Assembly (NCBI GenBank): GCA_950022655.1
Contig: OX465584.1
Coordinates: 26,013,469-26,077,468 of the forward strand
Reading direction: 5' to 3'
DNA from: Alentia gelatinosa
Lineage: Eukaryota > Annelida > Polychaeta > Phyllodocida > Polynoidae
Length of the DNA stretch: 64,000 nucleotides
Part shown: positions 32,501-38,490 of the stretch, piece by piece
Layout of the letters: each line of letters opens with the position of its first letter
Numbering within the stretch: position 1 is the stretch's first letter
Notes under the pieces: generated by a model
Told to the model about the DNA's origin: nothing
Databases searched by the model: none
Seen by the model: only the letters and a program-made list of their open reading frames with translations
Position numbers and translations under genes: made by a program

Positions 32501-34775
32501 CCTGTTTTATAAGGGGTACTCACGGTCAAACCACTCATACATAACAATCAGCTACCACCCTCTCCTGTTTTATAAGAGGTACTCACGGTCAAACCACTCA
32601 TACATGACAATCAGCTACCACCTACTCCTGTTTTATAAGGGGTACTCACGCTCGTGACGTGAGTAGCTCGCTGACGACCTGCTGGGGTTCGAACCCACGA
32701 CCCCGACTCCTGAGCTTCTCAAAGAGCTGCACATCTCGAGTGACAAGCAAGAGAGGAGTCAGTCCGTCTCCGTTCCTGCAGTTGATGTCGACGCGTGCCT
32801 CAGACTATGCATAAACAGATACTGGCATTAAAATACTGTCTGATGATTCGATCATTTCAGCGTTATTAACCAAGGCACCTCTAATTTGCCAATTGATGAA
32901 AACACTGCCAAATGAAAATAAAACGATGTTCTAGTTTTATGAAGTCTGCAGATTCTGGCAAAAAGACAATTCAATTGCCAATACTTTTTTATTTCAAGTA
33001 TTATTCTAAGCAGGTTATTTACCTACCGTTATTTTCATGTTCAATTCATTGACTCATATTTTCTGAGCATGTAATTTATTGACCAGTATTTTCTAGAGCA
33101 GGTAATTCATTGACAACTATTTTCTGAGTAGGTGATTGACTGACCAGTATTTTCTTGAGCAGTTTTGCATTGCCCTGCCAGGAGGCTTGCAGCAGGTTGC
33201 GGTGTGGGCCTCCCTTGTCGACCGACTCGAGCAGCTGGTTCCGGATGGCCGGGGAAGCCACCTCCACCGCCGTCTGACCCTCAAAGTTACGGAGTGTCAC
33301 ATCTGCACCATGTTTCAACAGCTGTTGTACAATCTGGAACATGACAAGTAAACATGGGGCTTAATCATCACGTTCTACTCTTGATGTATTCATAATTTAG
33401 GAAGTATGATAGAATGAGTTATGATGTACTTAAGCAATATAAGAATCGTTTATGTATATCATATAACGCTAGTGACCTCTAGGCCTGCTAATGCTAGAAT
33501 AAAAAAAACATTATGATAAATCATAGACATAATATTTGTAGGCATGATAAATCGTTGAGACAAAATAAGACTGGCGTTACCCTTACTTTTCCATTTATCC
33601 CCTTTGCCATATGAGTGGGGGTGATAAAAGGGGTAATAACTTACTGACACATGAGAAAAAACCTTTATGCATGTGACGTCATGTGACTAAGGATATATTG
33701 AATTAATGACACAATATAAGATCGCTCTACCTTTACCAAACGTTATCCACTTGGTCGGCCACATGAGTAGGGTGATGAATTAATGATACGGTATGATAAG
33801 ACGTTTACTGTATCCTTACTTTACCATGAATCCTCTTGGCCGCCCATATGAGTGAGGTGATCAACTAGAGATACTATAGAGGAAACCCATGAAAGATTAG
33901 GGTCTGAGCCCATATCCCATCTCATTTGAATCACATAGTAATTCACAAGGCGAAGCCGCGTGAATTACTATGTGACTCAAATGATGGGATCGAGCTCTGA
34001 CCCTAAACTTGAATGGGTTTCTGAATTTATCTCACCCTTCACATTGACTAATGGGCTAACATTTGTGACATTATCCCCCATTGGATATTTTTCCTAAATA
34101 TCTAATGGGCGTTAGATACGAGTTCCCAATGTTAAGTTTATGGAGAAAAAATATCTTGGGTGAGATACAGTATAAGACTGGTCGTATCCTTACCTTGCCA
34201 TGTCCCCGCTTGGCCGCCCATATGAGAGGGGTGTTGCCCGTGACCCGATCTCGGGCATCGATGTTGATAATGGCCTCGTTCCTTCGCCTGAGCAGCTCAA
34301 AGATACGCTCAAAGTCCCCATCCTGAAAGTCAGCGTAAGGTTAATGGTGTACAGACATGCCTCACATTAAATATCATGTATTACTTATATAAATCCTTCA
34401 ATAATGTAGATGTACATTGTATATGATACATTGAGTGAGAAGTCGGTAGACAGTTTACTACCTACTACATGTACTTTTTTGGTGGAGAGGTATCGGTAGT
34501 GGGGGAAGGGATCGTGCCGATGTCTCTATCTATGAGACCGTTCCACATAATGACCATAGTGTATATCACCCTAACATTGTGCTTTGTTTACTCACTCTGG
34601 AGGCAGTGAGGAATATATCGTCGAGGTCGGGGCCCTTGCCCAAAGAGAAGAAGTCGGAGGCGATGTCGTGGTAGGGCTCGAGCAGCCCCGTGCTGCGGCT
34701 CCCCCGGCGGGCCGGGCTGTTGGGCGCCGCCAGCTTCATCTGTGGCCGGGTCGGGGACAGGTCACGTGGCTTCAT
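11396..34775 (-). CDS. MAP3K19: Ankyrin-repeat / MAP3K19 (YSK4)-type Ser/Thr kinase, 22 exons, 2262 codons (joined model)
   Basis: Joining 22 exons (listed separately) gives 6789 nt with every intron phase matching and a single stop. Layout: residues 1-60 polar leader; about 61-395 ankyrin repeats (motifs TPLIWAA, TPLHY, PIHCAS, STPLHIS); a short coiled-coil-like helix near 452-482; a long disordered, Ser/Thr/Pro/Lys-rich middle, most of it in one 3.6-kb exon (724-1924); and a kinase domain at about 1991-2255. Kinase hallmarks: GKGAFGKV loop, AVK lysine near 2019, HRDIKGGNVM near 2114, DFG near 2134, GTPYWMAPE. The domain closely follows vertebrate MAP3K19, a MAPK-cascade kinase, including CGLT..G.LIAVKQ and IWSIGCTVFEMAT. 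The ATG at 34775 has an in-frame TGA 12 bases before it. As far as I recall, vertebrate MAP3K19 has no ankyrin repeats. The ankyrin exons (to 28442) may instead be a separate gene; see exon 8 and the alternative first exon. Confidence 0.75.
11947..12198 (-). CDS. MAP3K19: Exon 21, kinase (catalytic and activation loops)
   Basis: 252 nt; acceptor TTCACAG|GGA, donor CCATG|GTAAGA. DIKGGNVMLMQNAVIKLIDF carries the catalytic Asp, Asn and the DFG motif. KSMRGTPYWMAPEVVRETGY is the activation segment and APE motif, then KSDIWSIGCTVFEMATKKPP. All catalytic residues are intact, so the kinase should be active. Confidence 0.97.
12629..12808 (-). CDS. MAP3K19: Exon 20, kinase (hinge to catalytic loop)
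   Basis: 180 nt; acceptor TCCCAG|GTA, donor CACAG|GTACGT. YLGTSLEDNIVSIFMQFIPG then GGSIANLLARFGALEEEVF: the M-x-F/Y-x-P-G-G-S-I hinge typical of MEKK-type MAP3Ks. Ends YLHQNNVIHR at the catalytic loop. Confidence 0.95.
12809..13338. other. Intron 19, nothing notable
   Basis: 530 bp AT-rich; the 119-codon plus-strand frame (12843-13202) is antisense intronic and lacks any motif. Confidence 0.7.
13339..13490 (-). CDS. MAP3K19: Exon 19, kinase (catalytic Lys, helix C)
   Basis: 152 nt; acceptor TTACAG|GTG, donor GTCGG|GTACGT. VWCGLTNLGELIAVKQIELN holds the ATP-anchoring lysine (AVK). EKIQDEVELLKTLKHPNIVG supplies the helix C glutamate and the beta-4 lead. Confidence 0.95.
13491..14108. other. 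Intron 18 with a dispersed-repeat motif
   Basis: Near 13847-13882 CCCTGAAGAAGGTATTAAAAATACCGAAACATGTCGG has the form CCTGAWGAAGG-hairpin-CCGAAACNNGT also seen at 42440-42475. This is a dispersed-repeat end of uncertain type. Otherwise nothing. Confidence 0.45.
14109..14246 (-). CDS. MAP3K19: Exon 18, start of kinase domain (glycine-rich loop)
   Basis: 46 codons, phase 0; acceptor TTTTGCAG|GTG, donor GGAAAG|GTAAGA. Ends VETIQWKRGNMLGKGAFGK: the beta-1 strand and glycine-rich loop of the kinase, parallel to the WTKGEILGKGAYG start of human MAP3K19. Confidence 0.92.
14550..14651 (-). CDS. MAP3K19: Exon 17
   Basis: 34 codons, phase 0; acceptor TTTTTCAG|GAT, donor CGG|GTGCGT. Encodes DDDSIAESDFHSDALSVVSN and ends SIIPKDGR. 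Acidic linker before the kinase. Confidence 0.85.
14652..15631. other. Intron 16
   Basis: 980 bp. Contains a small hairpin TGACATCAT/ATGATGTCA at 14851-14871 and a poly(A)-like run near 15287-15310. No coding signal. Confidence 0.6.
15632..19234 (-). CDS. MAP3K19: Exon 16, giant 3603-nt exon (residues 724-1924)
   Basis: 1201 codons without a stop, acceptor CTCCTCAG|GAG, donor GAAGAG|GTATGA, phase 0 both ends. Composition is Ser/Thr/Pro/Lys-rich and presumably disordered. Visible segments include KPPRPPPPGSTGK-like proline patches, a basic KSPRPKSPRSRSPRSNNNNK run, an acidic E/D block, and a tandem TPKQTP(N/S/G)(A/N) array (about 16552-16725). A more ordered-looking patch, AYIGGVGWQVKTEYNED and VRFGKSPLDYDTDEED, lies near 17290-17410. 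Codon-level openness over 3.6 kb in AT-rich DNA shows it is coding. No known domain recognised; a scaffold or regulatory role is inference. Confidence 0.92.
19601..19773 (-). CDS. MAP3K19: Exon 15
   Basis: 173 nt, acceptor TTACAG|AT, donor AAAG|GTAAAA. Encodes QMRLTNVNNSPIFGDGAISH then a HPNSQHLLPPTPVYMQNGD stretch and YGYRDMDYADYSSSSK. Confidence 0.78.
20090..20260 (-). CDS. MAP3K19: Exon 14
   Basis: 171 nt, acceptor CAACAG|CC, donor CTAG|GTACAG. Encodes NPDWEDSDSASRSGSARTPS and LNRLTTIEERSATSETRPLI; phosphorylation-prone, disordered. The last codon is completed by exon 15 (Asp). Confidence 0.78.
20344..21343. mobile_element. ~1-kb element with terminal inverted repeats in intron 13
   Basis: Left end AGGCTGTATTCCACCAA and right end TTGGTGGAATACCGCCT are inverted copies (one mismatch over 17 bp). 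ATA flanks both sides (20341-20343, 21344-21346), possibly a target duplication. Inner arms carry related CCAGACGTTTCAACCGACG blocks. The core (about 20730-21130) is strikingly CpG-rich compared with the gene around it. No transposase frame is recognisable; the short frames inside are unsupported. Confidence 0.65.
21540..21655 (-). CDS. MAP3K19: Exon 13
   Basis: 116 nt, acceptor TTCTGAAG|GG, donor AGAG|GTAAGC. Encodes ARHPSKGPAGQVLTKKGNM then CRSFSCDSSVDPSDESYLR. Acidic and polar; no domain recognised. Confidence 0.72.
21896..21980 (-). CDS. MAP3K19: Exon 12
   Basis: 85 nt, acceptor CTTCCAG|GA, donor CGAG|GTGAGA. Encodes ETPLLQRECSIPVTMLGFDL then DDHIQDSR. Phases fit both neighbours. Confidence 0.75.
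22404..22579 (-). CDS. MAP3K19: Exon 11, basic Ser/Arg-rich linker
   Basis: 176 nt, donor ACTG|GTACGT. Encodes RTPSAKTPRGISGQRLSPLR followed by KDHDGGKYGSTYRRKSTG. Two acceptors six bases apart (GACAG|TTCCAG|GAG) are both in frame, so two forms differing by two residues are possible. Confidence 0.75.
22861..22960 (-). CDS. MAP3K19: Exon 10, coiled-coil-like helix
   Basis: 100 nt, acceptor TTCTGCAG|GG, donor CAGT|GTGAGT. Encodes AAVTLLQKQLTDAEKVRKAE then NERMRDVISANS, a charged helix with Leu/Val spacing that fits a short coiled coil. Confidence 0.75.
22961..24748. other. Intron 9, nothing notable seen
   Basis: 1.8 kb of AT-rich sequence; the minus- and plus-strand frames here have no family motif. 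Confidence 0.5.
24749..24797 (-). CDS. MAP3K19: Exon 9 (49 nt)
   Basis: Small exon TLPTTSSSSLDALTPR, acceptor ATTATAG|ACT, donor AAGAC|GTAAGT (strong). Enters in phase 0, so it can follow either exon 8 or the alternative first exon. Confidence 0.7.
25564..25632 (-). CDS. MAP3K19: Candidate alternative first coding exon
   Basis: ATG at 25632 in a good context (GGCATGG) with a second in-frame ATG six bases on; 23 codons, MAMEYSYNLPSPHAGSHLLR and so on, ending CTACAG|GTATAT in phase 0, which fits exon 9 exactly. Spliced this way the product would lack all ankyrin repeats and be about 1852 residues. The upstream frame is open for 99 more codons, so the start is not forced. No transcript evidence. 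Confidence 0.4.
25640..25930 (-). promoter_or_regulatory. MAP3K19: Candidate internal promoter for a kinase-only transcript
   Basis: A GC- and CpG-richer island within an AT-rich intron, with a perfect CRE TGACGTCA at 25852-25859, lies directly above an in-frame ATG exon on the minus strand. Function is inferred from composition and position only. Confidence 0.4.
27250..27411. mobile_element. pogo/Tigger-like MITE, copy 2
   Basis: 162-bp sister of the element at 5604: begins CAGTAGAACCCCGCCTATCG and ends GCGGGGTTCTACTG, flanked by TA (27248-27249, 27412-27413). The inner arms are better kept than in copy 1. It sits in the long intron between exons 8 and 9. Confidence 0.88.
28442..28549 (-). 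CDS. Exon 8: joins to exon 9, or ends the ankyrin gene
   Basis: 36 codons, phase 0. Begins LNQSRAYMFSSPTPSEQL and ends SPLTTSHIDL before the weak donor CTG|GTACCG. Read through, the frame stops three codons later (V-P-stop, TGA at 28436-28434). Two readings therefore fit: a splice to exon 9 with compatible phase, or the natural C-terminus of a separate ankyrin protein of about 435 residues. The weak donor favours caution. Confidence 0.6.
28550..29556. other. Intron 7, nothing notable seen
   Basis: About 1 kb of AT-rich sequence without repeats or motif-bearing frames that I could support. Confidence 0.5.
29557..29838 (-). CDS. Exon 7, last ankyrin repeat and Pro/Ser-rich tail
   Basis: 94 codons, phase 0 both ends; acceptor TTCCAG|GCT, donor GAT|GTGAGT. 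Starts AINGHDNVVNKLLMRGADV (ankyrin), then a helical charged stretch (KQTLKQAWAEATQDRLKENL) and a low-complexity PPSSSSRRS / APPPAKSPKRGG tail. Confidence 0.88.
29839..30208. other. Intron 6, nothing clear
   Basis: 370 bp. CAGTAGAACCTC at 29893-29904 resembles one end of the pogo-like MITE found elsewhere in the window, but there is no matching second end, so it is not called. Confidence 0.5.
30209..30348 (-). CDS. Exon 6, ankyrin repeat
   Basis: 140 nt, acceptor CACCAG|AT, donor TCT|GTGAGT. Encodes MPIHCASQTGNVDVVVALLD and STPLHIS: one full repeat and the start of the next, which continues in exon 7 as AINGHDNVVNKLL. Much more GC-rich than its introns. Confidence 0.88.
30349..31081. other. 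Intron 5, nothing notable seen
   Basis: AT-rich intron of 733 bp; the short frames on both strands lack motifs. Confidence 0.6.
31082..31197 (-). CDS. Exon 5, ankyrin repeat
   Basis: 116 nt, acceptor TTTCAG|T, donor TGC|GTGAGT. Encodes DPNAVDEEGRTPLHYVSTSK and ends MLLRDGSDV, with the split codon completed by exon 6. Confidence 0.85.
31413..31687. mobile_element. 275-bp MITE inserted in the 63-bp array, TA target duplication
   Basis: Terminal inverted repeats of about 38 bp with 7 mismatches (AGGGAGTGCTCCACTGGGCT left; complement of the right end reads AGGGGGTGTTTTATTGGGCT, followed by GGCG.TATGGCAT in both). It interrupts the array unit CCACCTACTCCTG: the left flank is CCACCTA and the right flank is TACTCCTG, so TA (31411-31412, 31688-31689) is duplicated. 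No transposase. The plus-strand frame inside is not a gene. Confidence 0.85.
32094..32144 (-). pseudogene. Exact 51-bp copy of the exon 4 3' end inside the array
   Basis: Identical base for base to 32650-32700, and the adjoining intronic GTGAGTACCCCTTATA is also identical. Beyond 32144 the copy passes straight into an array unit. It has a functional-looking donor but no acceptor of its own. Confidence 0.95.
32650..32804 (-). CDS. Exon 4, ankyrin repeat with insertion
   Basis: 155 nt, phase 0 in and 2 out, donor GC|GTGAGTACC. Encodes DINCRNGDGLTPLLLVTRD and ends SELLTSRA, continuing to DPNAVDEEGRTPLHY in exon 5. The segment between (RSRGRGFEPQQ) is long for an ankyrin loop; its DNA contains GGGTTCGAACCCC, which looks like a tRNA T-arm. 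The final 51 nt occur again, unchanged, inside the intron at 32094-32144. Confidence 0.82.
33000..33144 (-). repeat. ~30-bp tandem repeat seeded by the exon 3 donor junction
   Basis: Five units of type TATTTTCTGAGCAGGTAATTCATTGACCAG run head to tail (about 33000-33144) and merge into exon 3. The last coding codons (AAG AAA ATA CTG on the minus strand) plus the donor GTCA are the start of the unit, so the array was made by copying the exon-intron boundary into the intron. Confidence 0.85.
33145..33333 (-). CDS. Exon 3, ankyrin repeats
   Basis: 63 codons, phase 0 at both ends. Begins IVQQLLKHGADVTLRNFEG. Acceptor TTCCAG|ATT is good. The donor is the off-consensus CTG|GTCAGT, chosen because it joins exon 4 in frame and rebuilds an ankyrin repeat (LLKKIL + SEARVDINCRN). 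Confidence 0.8.
33557..33861 (-). repeat. Three decayed copies of the exon 2 / donor junction in intron 2
   Basis: Segments at about 33557-33632, 33708-33780 and 33786-33861 align to the genuine exon 2 end at about 34163-34240. They share a GATACA.TATAAGA lead, a donor-proximal TATCCTTACCTT-like block and CTTGGCCGCCCATATGAG, with many substitutions and small indels. The reading frame is broken, so they are pseudo-exon fragments. Confidence 0.75.
33862..34193. repeat. Hairpins in intron 2
   Basis: 33882-34021 is one near-perfect inverted repeat of 140 bp: GAAACCCAT at the left matches ATGGGTTTC at the right, and the inner arms CATTTGAATCACATAGTAAT / ATTACTATGTGACTCAAATG pair almost fully around a small loop near 33952. 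A second, smaller hairpin sits at 34077-34109 (CCCATTGGATATTT / AAATATCTAATGGG). Both look like foldback or MITE-type sequences; no coding capacity. Confidence 0.85.
34194..34322 (-). CDS. Exon 2, first ankyrin repeat
   Basis: Acceptor TTTCAG|GAT, donor AAG|GTAAGG, 43 codons, phase 0 both ends. Contains NTPLIWAAKRGHGK, the core of an ankyrin repeat. Three decayed copies of its 3' end lie in the following intron. Confidence 0.85.
34596..34775 (-). CDS. Exon 1 (start codon), residues 1-60
   Basis: ATG at 34775-34773, preceded in frame by TGA, so no longer N-terminus is possible within this exon. Begins MKPRDLSPTRPQMKL and ends DDIFLTASR before donor AGA|GTGAGT, phase 0. Strong GC bias over its surroundings. 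Any untranslated first exon lies above this and is not identified. Confidence 0.7.
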
Positions 34776-37700
34776 ACCGGAACTACGTCATCGCCACCTC
34801 TCAACGTCTGCCTTCAGCGTAAAGTCTGCGTTAATATAAACAAGTCTATATTCATTGATATGTCAACGTATCTATCAACTTATCACAATCATGATTATCA
34901 TGTGGATTTTTCAACTGGGCATACTTGGGAAATTATGATTAATTTTGATAGTAGCCCAATCATGCTGTCTAGTGGGAAAATCAGGAACCATCCGTGTCTG
35001 GCCAGATTACTAGCGAACACTGACGCCATTGCTCTTGAACTCTGAATGGGGAAATATGTACATCCAGATCTGAAAATTATTTACCCACCCGCCTACCTAA
35101 AAGATATTTTCTTGATTGAATTACAAATTCTTTCCTCTCGTGACTAAGGTTTGGTTACAACCAAGGTCTTTGGAAGATGTATCTTCAATTAATACCAATG
35201 CTACCTTTATTATCTAGTTTACTGTTGATGTTGATATATACAATGTATTTATAAACATCGTCGTTTTCTTTATCAAACGAGTTCGCTCCGTCCGTTTTCT
35301 TGTGAGGAATGGGACGCGGATATTTAAACATAAAGCATTTTCTGGTTATAAATGGTAGTGATTGACTGGGTTGTGTTGACAGAGCGCGTCCAGTAAGAAC
35401 TGGTTCTATCCAGGAGAACCAGCATCAACTTGGACTACATTTCCCCGACATATCATTGTTTGAAATCCATAAAAACACAGTGGTCCCGGAATATATACAT
35501 ATATACAGACATAGATCCATCCGGATATCACAGAGACGTAACATAACAGCATTTCCCTAAATATACAATAACGTATACATCTACACTTTTACAAACTAAT
35601 TTATTCGCACGCCCACACTTAATCAAACATTCCTCGTTATGAATGATTAAATCCTTTAAGTTACAGAATCATGGAAACCTTTCTCGATATGTTTACCTGA
35701 TTTTGTCTGTTATATTCACGTATTTTCACACACCTGTTTGTAAATTCAATGTTTTGTACAAGTTTGGATGATCTTTCGATCAACATTCAAATGGTAAACG
35801 TGTATCATTTGTTGAAAAGCGTCCTTATTTGGCTAGTATTGTATTTCACTAATTGATCACTTAAGTTTAGGCTGTAGACGAGTGATACACCAAGGCTCTC
35901 ATACTTATTACTAGCGACTTGGTTGCTGTCCTTTGCGCCTCCAAATGTCTGTGAAAAAGATATTATCATCCCTAAGTCCTCTGCCTATCCCTCCACATAC
36001 TTCTCACCAAGACCACTCTCCATCCAGATCTTTCGCGGTGCTGGCACAAGCGGACGCAGGAAATAGAGTTCTCTGCTAGGAGAGTGCACCAAGACAGGTG
36101 TTGGGAGAAGTGAACGCAGTTATAAAAAGTGGTTTGTTTACGAAATGAATTTCCATATCCAAAGACTTAAAGCAAGTCTGCAGTCTAGCATGTTGCCCAA
36201 TTTGGCATGAGAGCGGACGTACAGCAGCGGGAGGTTATATACATAAAACCTAGAGGTATTATATAAACTAGGGTCACATTTGTAAAGAGTTGTCTGTAGA
36301 GACTTTATACAAGCTGGAGTTATTTCGTCAAACACTGCTCATGGGGGTGTGGTCAGTAGATGATGGCTCTGTTCAAACAGTACACGATAGCTAGGGCGGG
36401 GATTCTAGTGGAATCAATCACATCAGAGTCAGGGCAGTACTTGGCTGGTGTCTGGATTTTCTGAACCGTAAAACTTATCCAACCACCACCCACATCCTCA
36501 TCTTGTACCTTCCCAAAACAGATTAATCAACCCCAAAGAAATGTTTAAAAATAACTCCAATAAATAGAAAATACATCGAGATCGTTGATTTTTTTGGTTA
36601 TCTTTTTTTGTCATTTTGCATCATTCGCTAAATGCCGTCGTTCTAAGAGATTACAGCGCATATCGATCTCATATCGAGCCAGTTCGGCGTCAATCGATAG
36701 AGCATCAATAATCAATCACTGAGCACTGACTGATCAGATACATCCTGCAGACCTGCCGCTGGCAGTGTGGACACCTCTACCGAGGGGCGGGTGTGTGTGA
36801 GGGGGGGGGGGGTAGAGTTATTAGGACAGATTCCCATGTTAATCACACTTCTCATCGCTGAGGGGGGGGGGGGGGGGGGGAGGGAGAGACGACTCAGTGC
36901 ACTAGAACTCATGTTATCATTTCAGATCATGTAATGCTATAACCAAAGATCTTAATTACGTACAAAAAAGATAGAGAAAAAACCCAGTCCGAAATCAATT
37001 CTTTATCCCTAATAGATCTATGATGATAAGTATGTACACCATTAGAATAAAACTGGAAATAATGGGGAAACCTTCATCTCTTCATAATACAGATACTAAA
37101 CCGTGGCGTAATTGATAACATTCAAGGAGAGAGTGTGCCCGGGAGGGTCACCTCTTTGCACTATGCCATATTTATAAACCTGAGTACCTAGATATATCAT
37201 ATAGGCGTGCTACGGAAGGTCTCACACAATAACAGCATGCTCTTATTTCCCACAGATCAACATTCTACTCTCTGAGCATCACCCCTCAGAAAATGTTATT
37301 TTAAAACTATTATGTAAATTAATTGAAATCAACCTGTGTGATGCACCTCTTCCTAGCGTGTTTGTACATGAAATAGCAAAAGAAATTATTTACCATTATG
37401 TGTCTCACACTTACCCTAGATCTGATGGTAACTGACATCCTTAATTATCGAGGGACTCCTACGCTGTATGTCCTATTGACTGCCTCCTAATTGACAGCAC
37501 AGTATATGACATATGGATCAGTAGCAGACGTATTGAAGGGACACCCTGGGACAAGTTATTTAGTGCTTAGTCATCTGCCTGGGAAAACCCATAGCGGAAC
37601 CAATGCAACACGTGCTGCCAACAGGTGGCACGGGCGGCGAGGGACGCCTGATTCCCGCGCACGAGTCGGTACATTTCACTCTACAGGTCAGGGATTTTTT

Positions 37701-38040
37701 TCACATCCCTGAATCACAATATTTAGTCCTCTGGTGATTAAATACTGATTCAGGAACATACCAATGTAGGCAGTGATCTTATCAACATTGGAATATATAC
37801 TTCAAATACGTGTGATAAGATTTTCCATCATGATAAATCGTTATGTTCTTGATAAAGGATCACGACTGGAAATGATTAGTAATGTGGAGAAGCACACAGT
37901 CACTATATTTGAGGTTACTGTTGGCTACTCAGAAATCTAATGAGTTAGACAGCAAACATCAAAACTGGCATATGATAAAGGGACGCACTGATTTGGCCTG
38001 TGGCTGTGGGAGAAATCTTACCCAATAAGACTTCTGAGGG
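34776..38040. other. Upstream of the minus-strand gene, no gene seen
   Basis: Must contain the 5' untranslated region and promoter of the ankyrin gene, but I could not place them. Runs of G occur near 36801-36812 and 36862-36880 (12 and about 19 G). Short frames have no recognisable motif. Confidence 0.4.
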
Positions 38041-38055
38041 CTCCCAAGACCCAAG

Positions 38056-38490
38056 CCCCCCCCCCCCCCCCCCCCCCCCGCCCACCCCACTTCAGAAAAA
38101 TGATATTGATAAGCCGATTCTAGGGGCATTTCAATCTTAGGAACACCCCGGTTATAAGCCACCCCCCCTCCCCCCAACTTTGGGGATCTGGACATCCATT
38201 CCCACCCCCACTCATAACCTTTTATTCATATAGCATATATTACCATAACGTTTTGGATGGTATATGGACTATCGTATATGATAAGGTATAGTATATGAAC
38301 ATTTCAATCAACTTTTGTACCAAAATAGGATATCATATGCTATCTGACAAATTACTAACTTTAAATGATTCATGTTGGTATATCTCTGTTTTTGATACTT
38401 TATTATAGATTTGTACTGAATCTGTGGGTTTTTTTAAATCAATTTTTGGAAAATCTTGGGTTATAAGCCGACCCCCGACTAAGGCTAAAA
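38056..38490. repeat. Poly(C) tract and TTATAAGCC(G)ACCCCC repeat fragments
   Basis: About 24 consecutive C at 38056-38079, then GGTTATAAGCCACCCCCC near 38149 and GGTTATAAGCCGACCCCCGA near 38459. The repeated TTATAAGCC phrase suggests one decayed repetitive element spanning this segment. Confidence 0.45.

Larger units (their letters stand above)
31198..32649 (-). repeat. 63-bp tandem array filling intron 4
   Basis: From about 31700 to 32649 there are about 15 clear units of GGTCAAACCACTCATACATAAC...TTTTATAAGGGGTACTCAC, period 63 bp; decayed units can be traced back to about 31200, next to exon 5. The unit holds the intron side of exon 4's donor (GTGAGTACCCC on the minus strand). Because 63 is 21 codons, the plus strand shows long repetitive open frames (HSYITISYHLLLFYKGYSRS) that are not genes. 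Confidence 0.93.

Noticed and set aside
31200..32650. CRISPR-like array (regular repeats)
   Set aside because: Units are contiguous 63-bp tandem repeats with no unique spacers, and the DNA is eukaryotic.
31733..32657. Plus-strand repetitive frames of 122 and 184 codons with 21-residue repeats
   Set aside because: The 63-bp intronic array is a multiple of three, so frames stay open by arithmetic. They lie antisense within an intron and include copied exon DNA.
32650..32710. tRNA gene suggested by GGGTTCGAACCCC
   Set aside because: No acceptor stem, D arm or anticodon arm can be built around it, and the sequence is in frame within an ankyrin exon.
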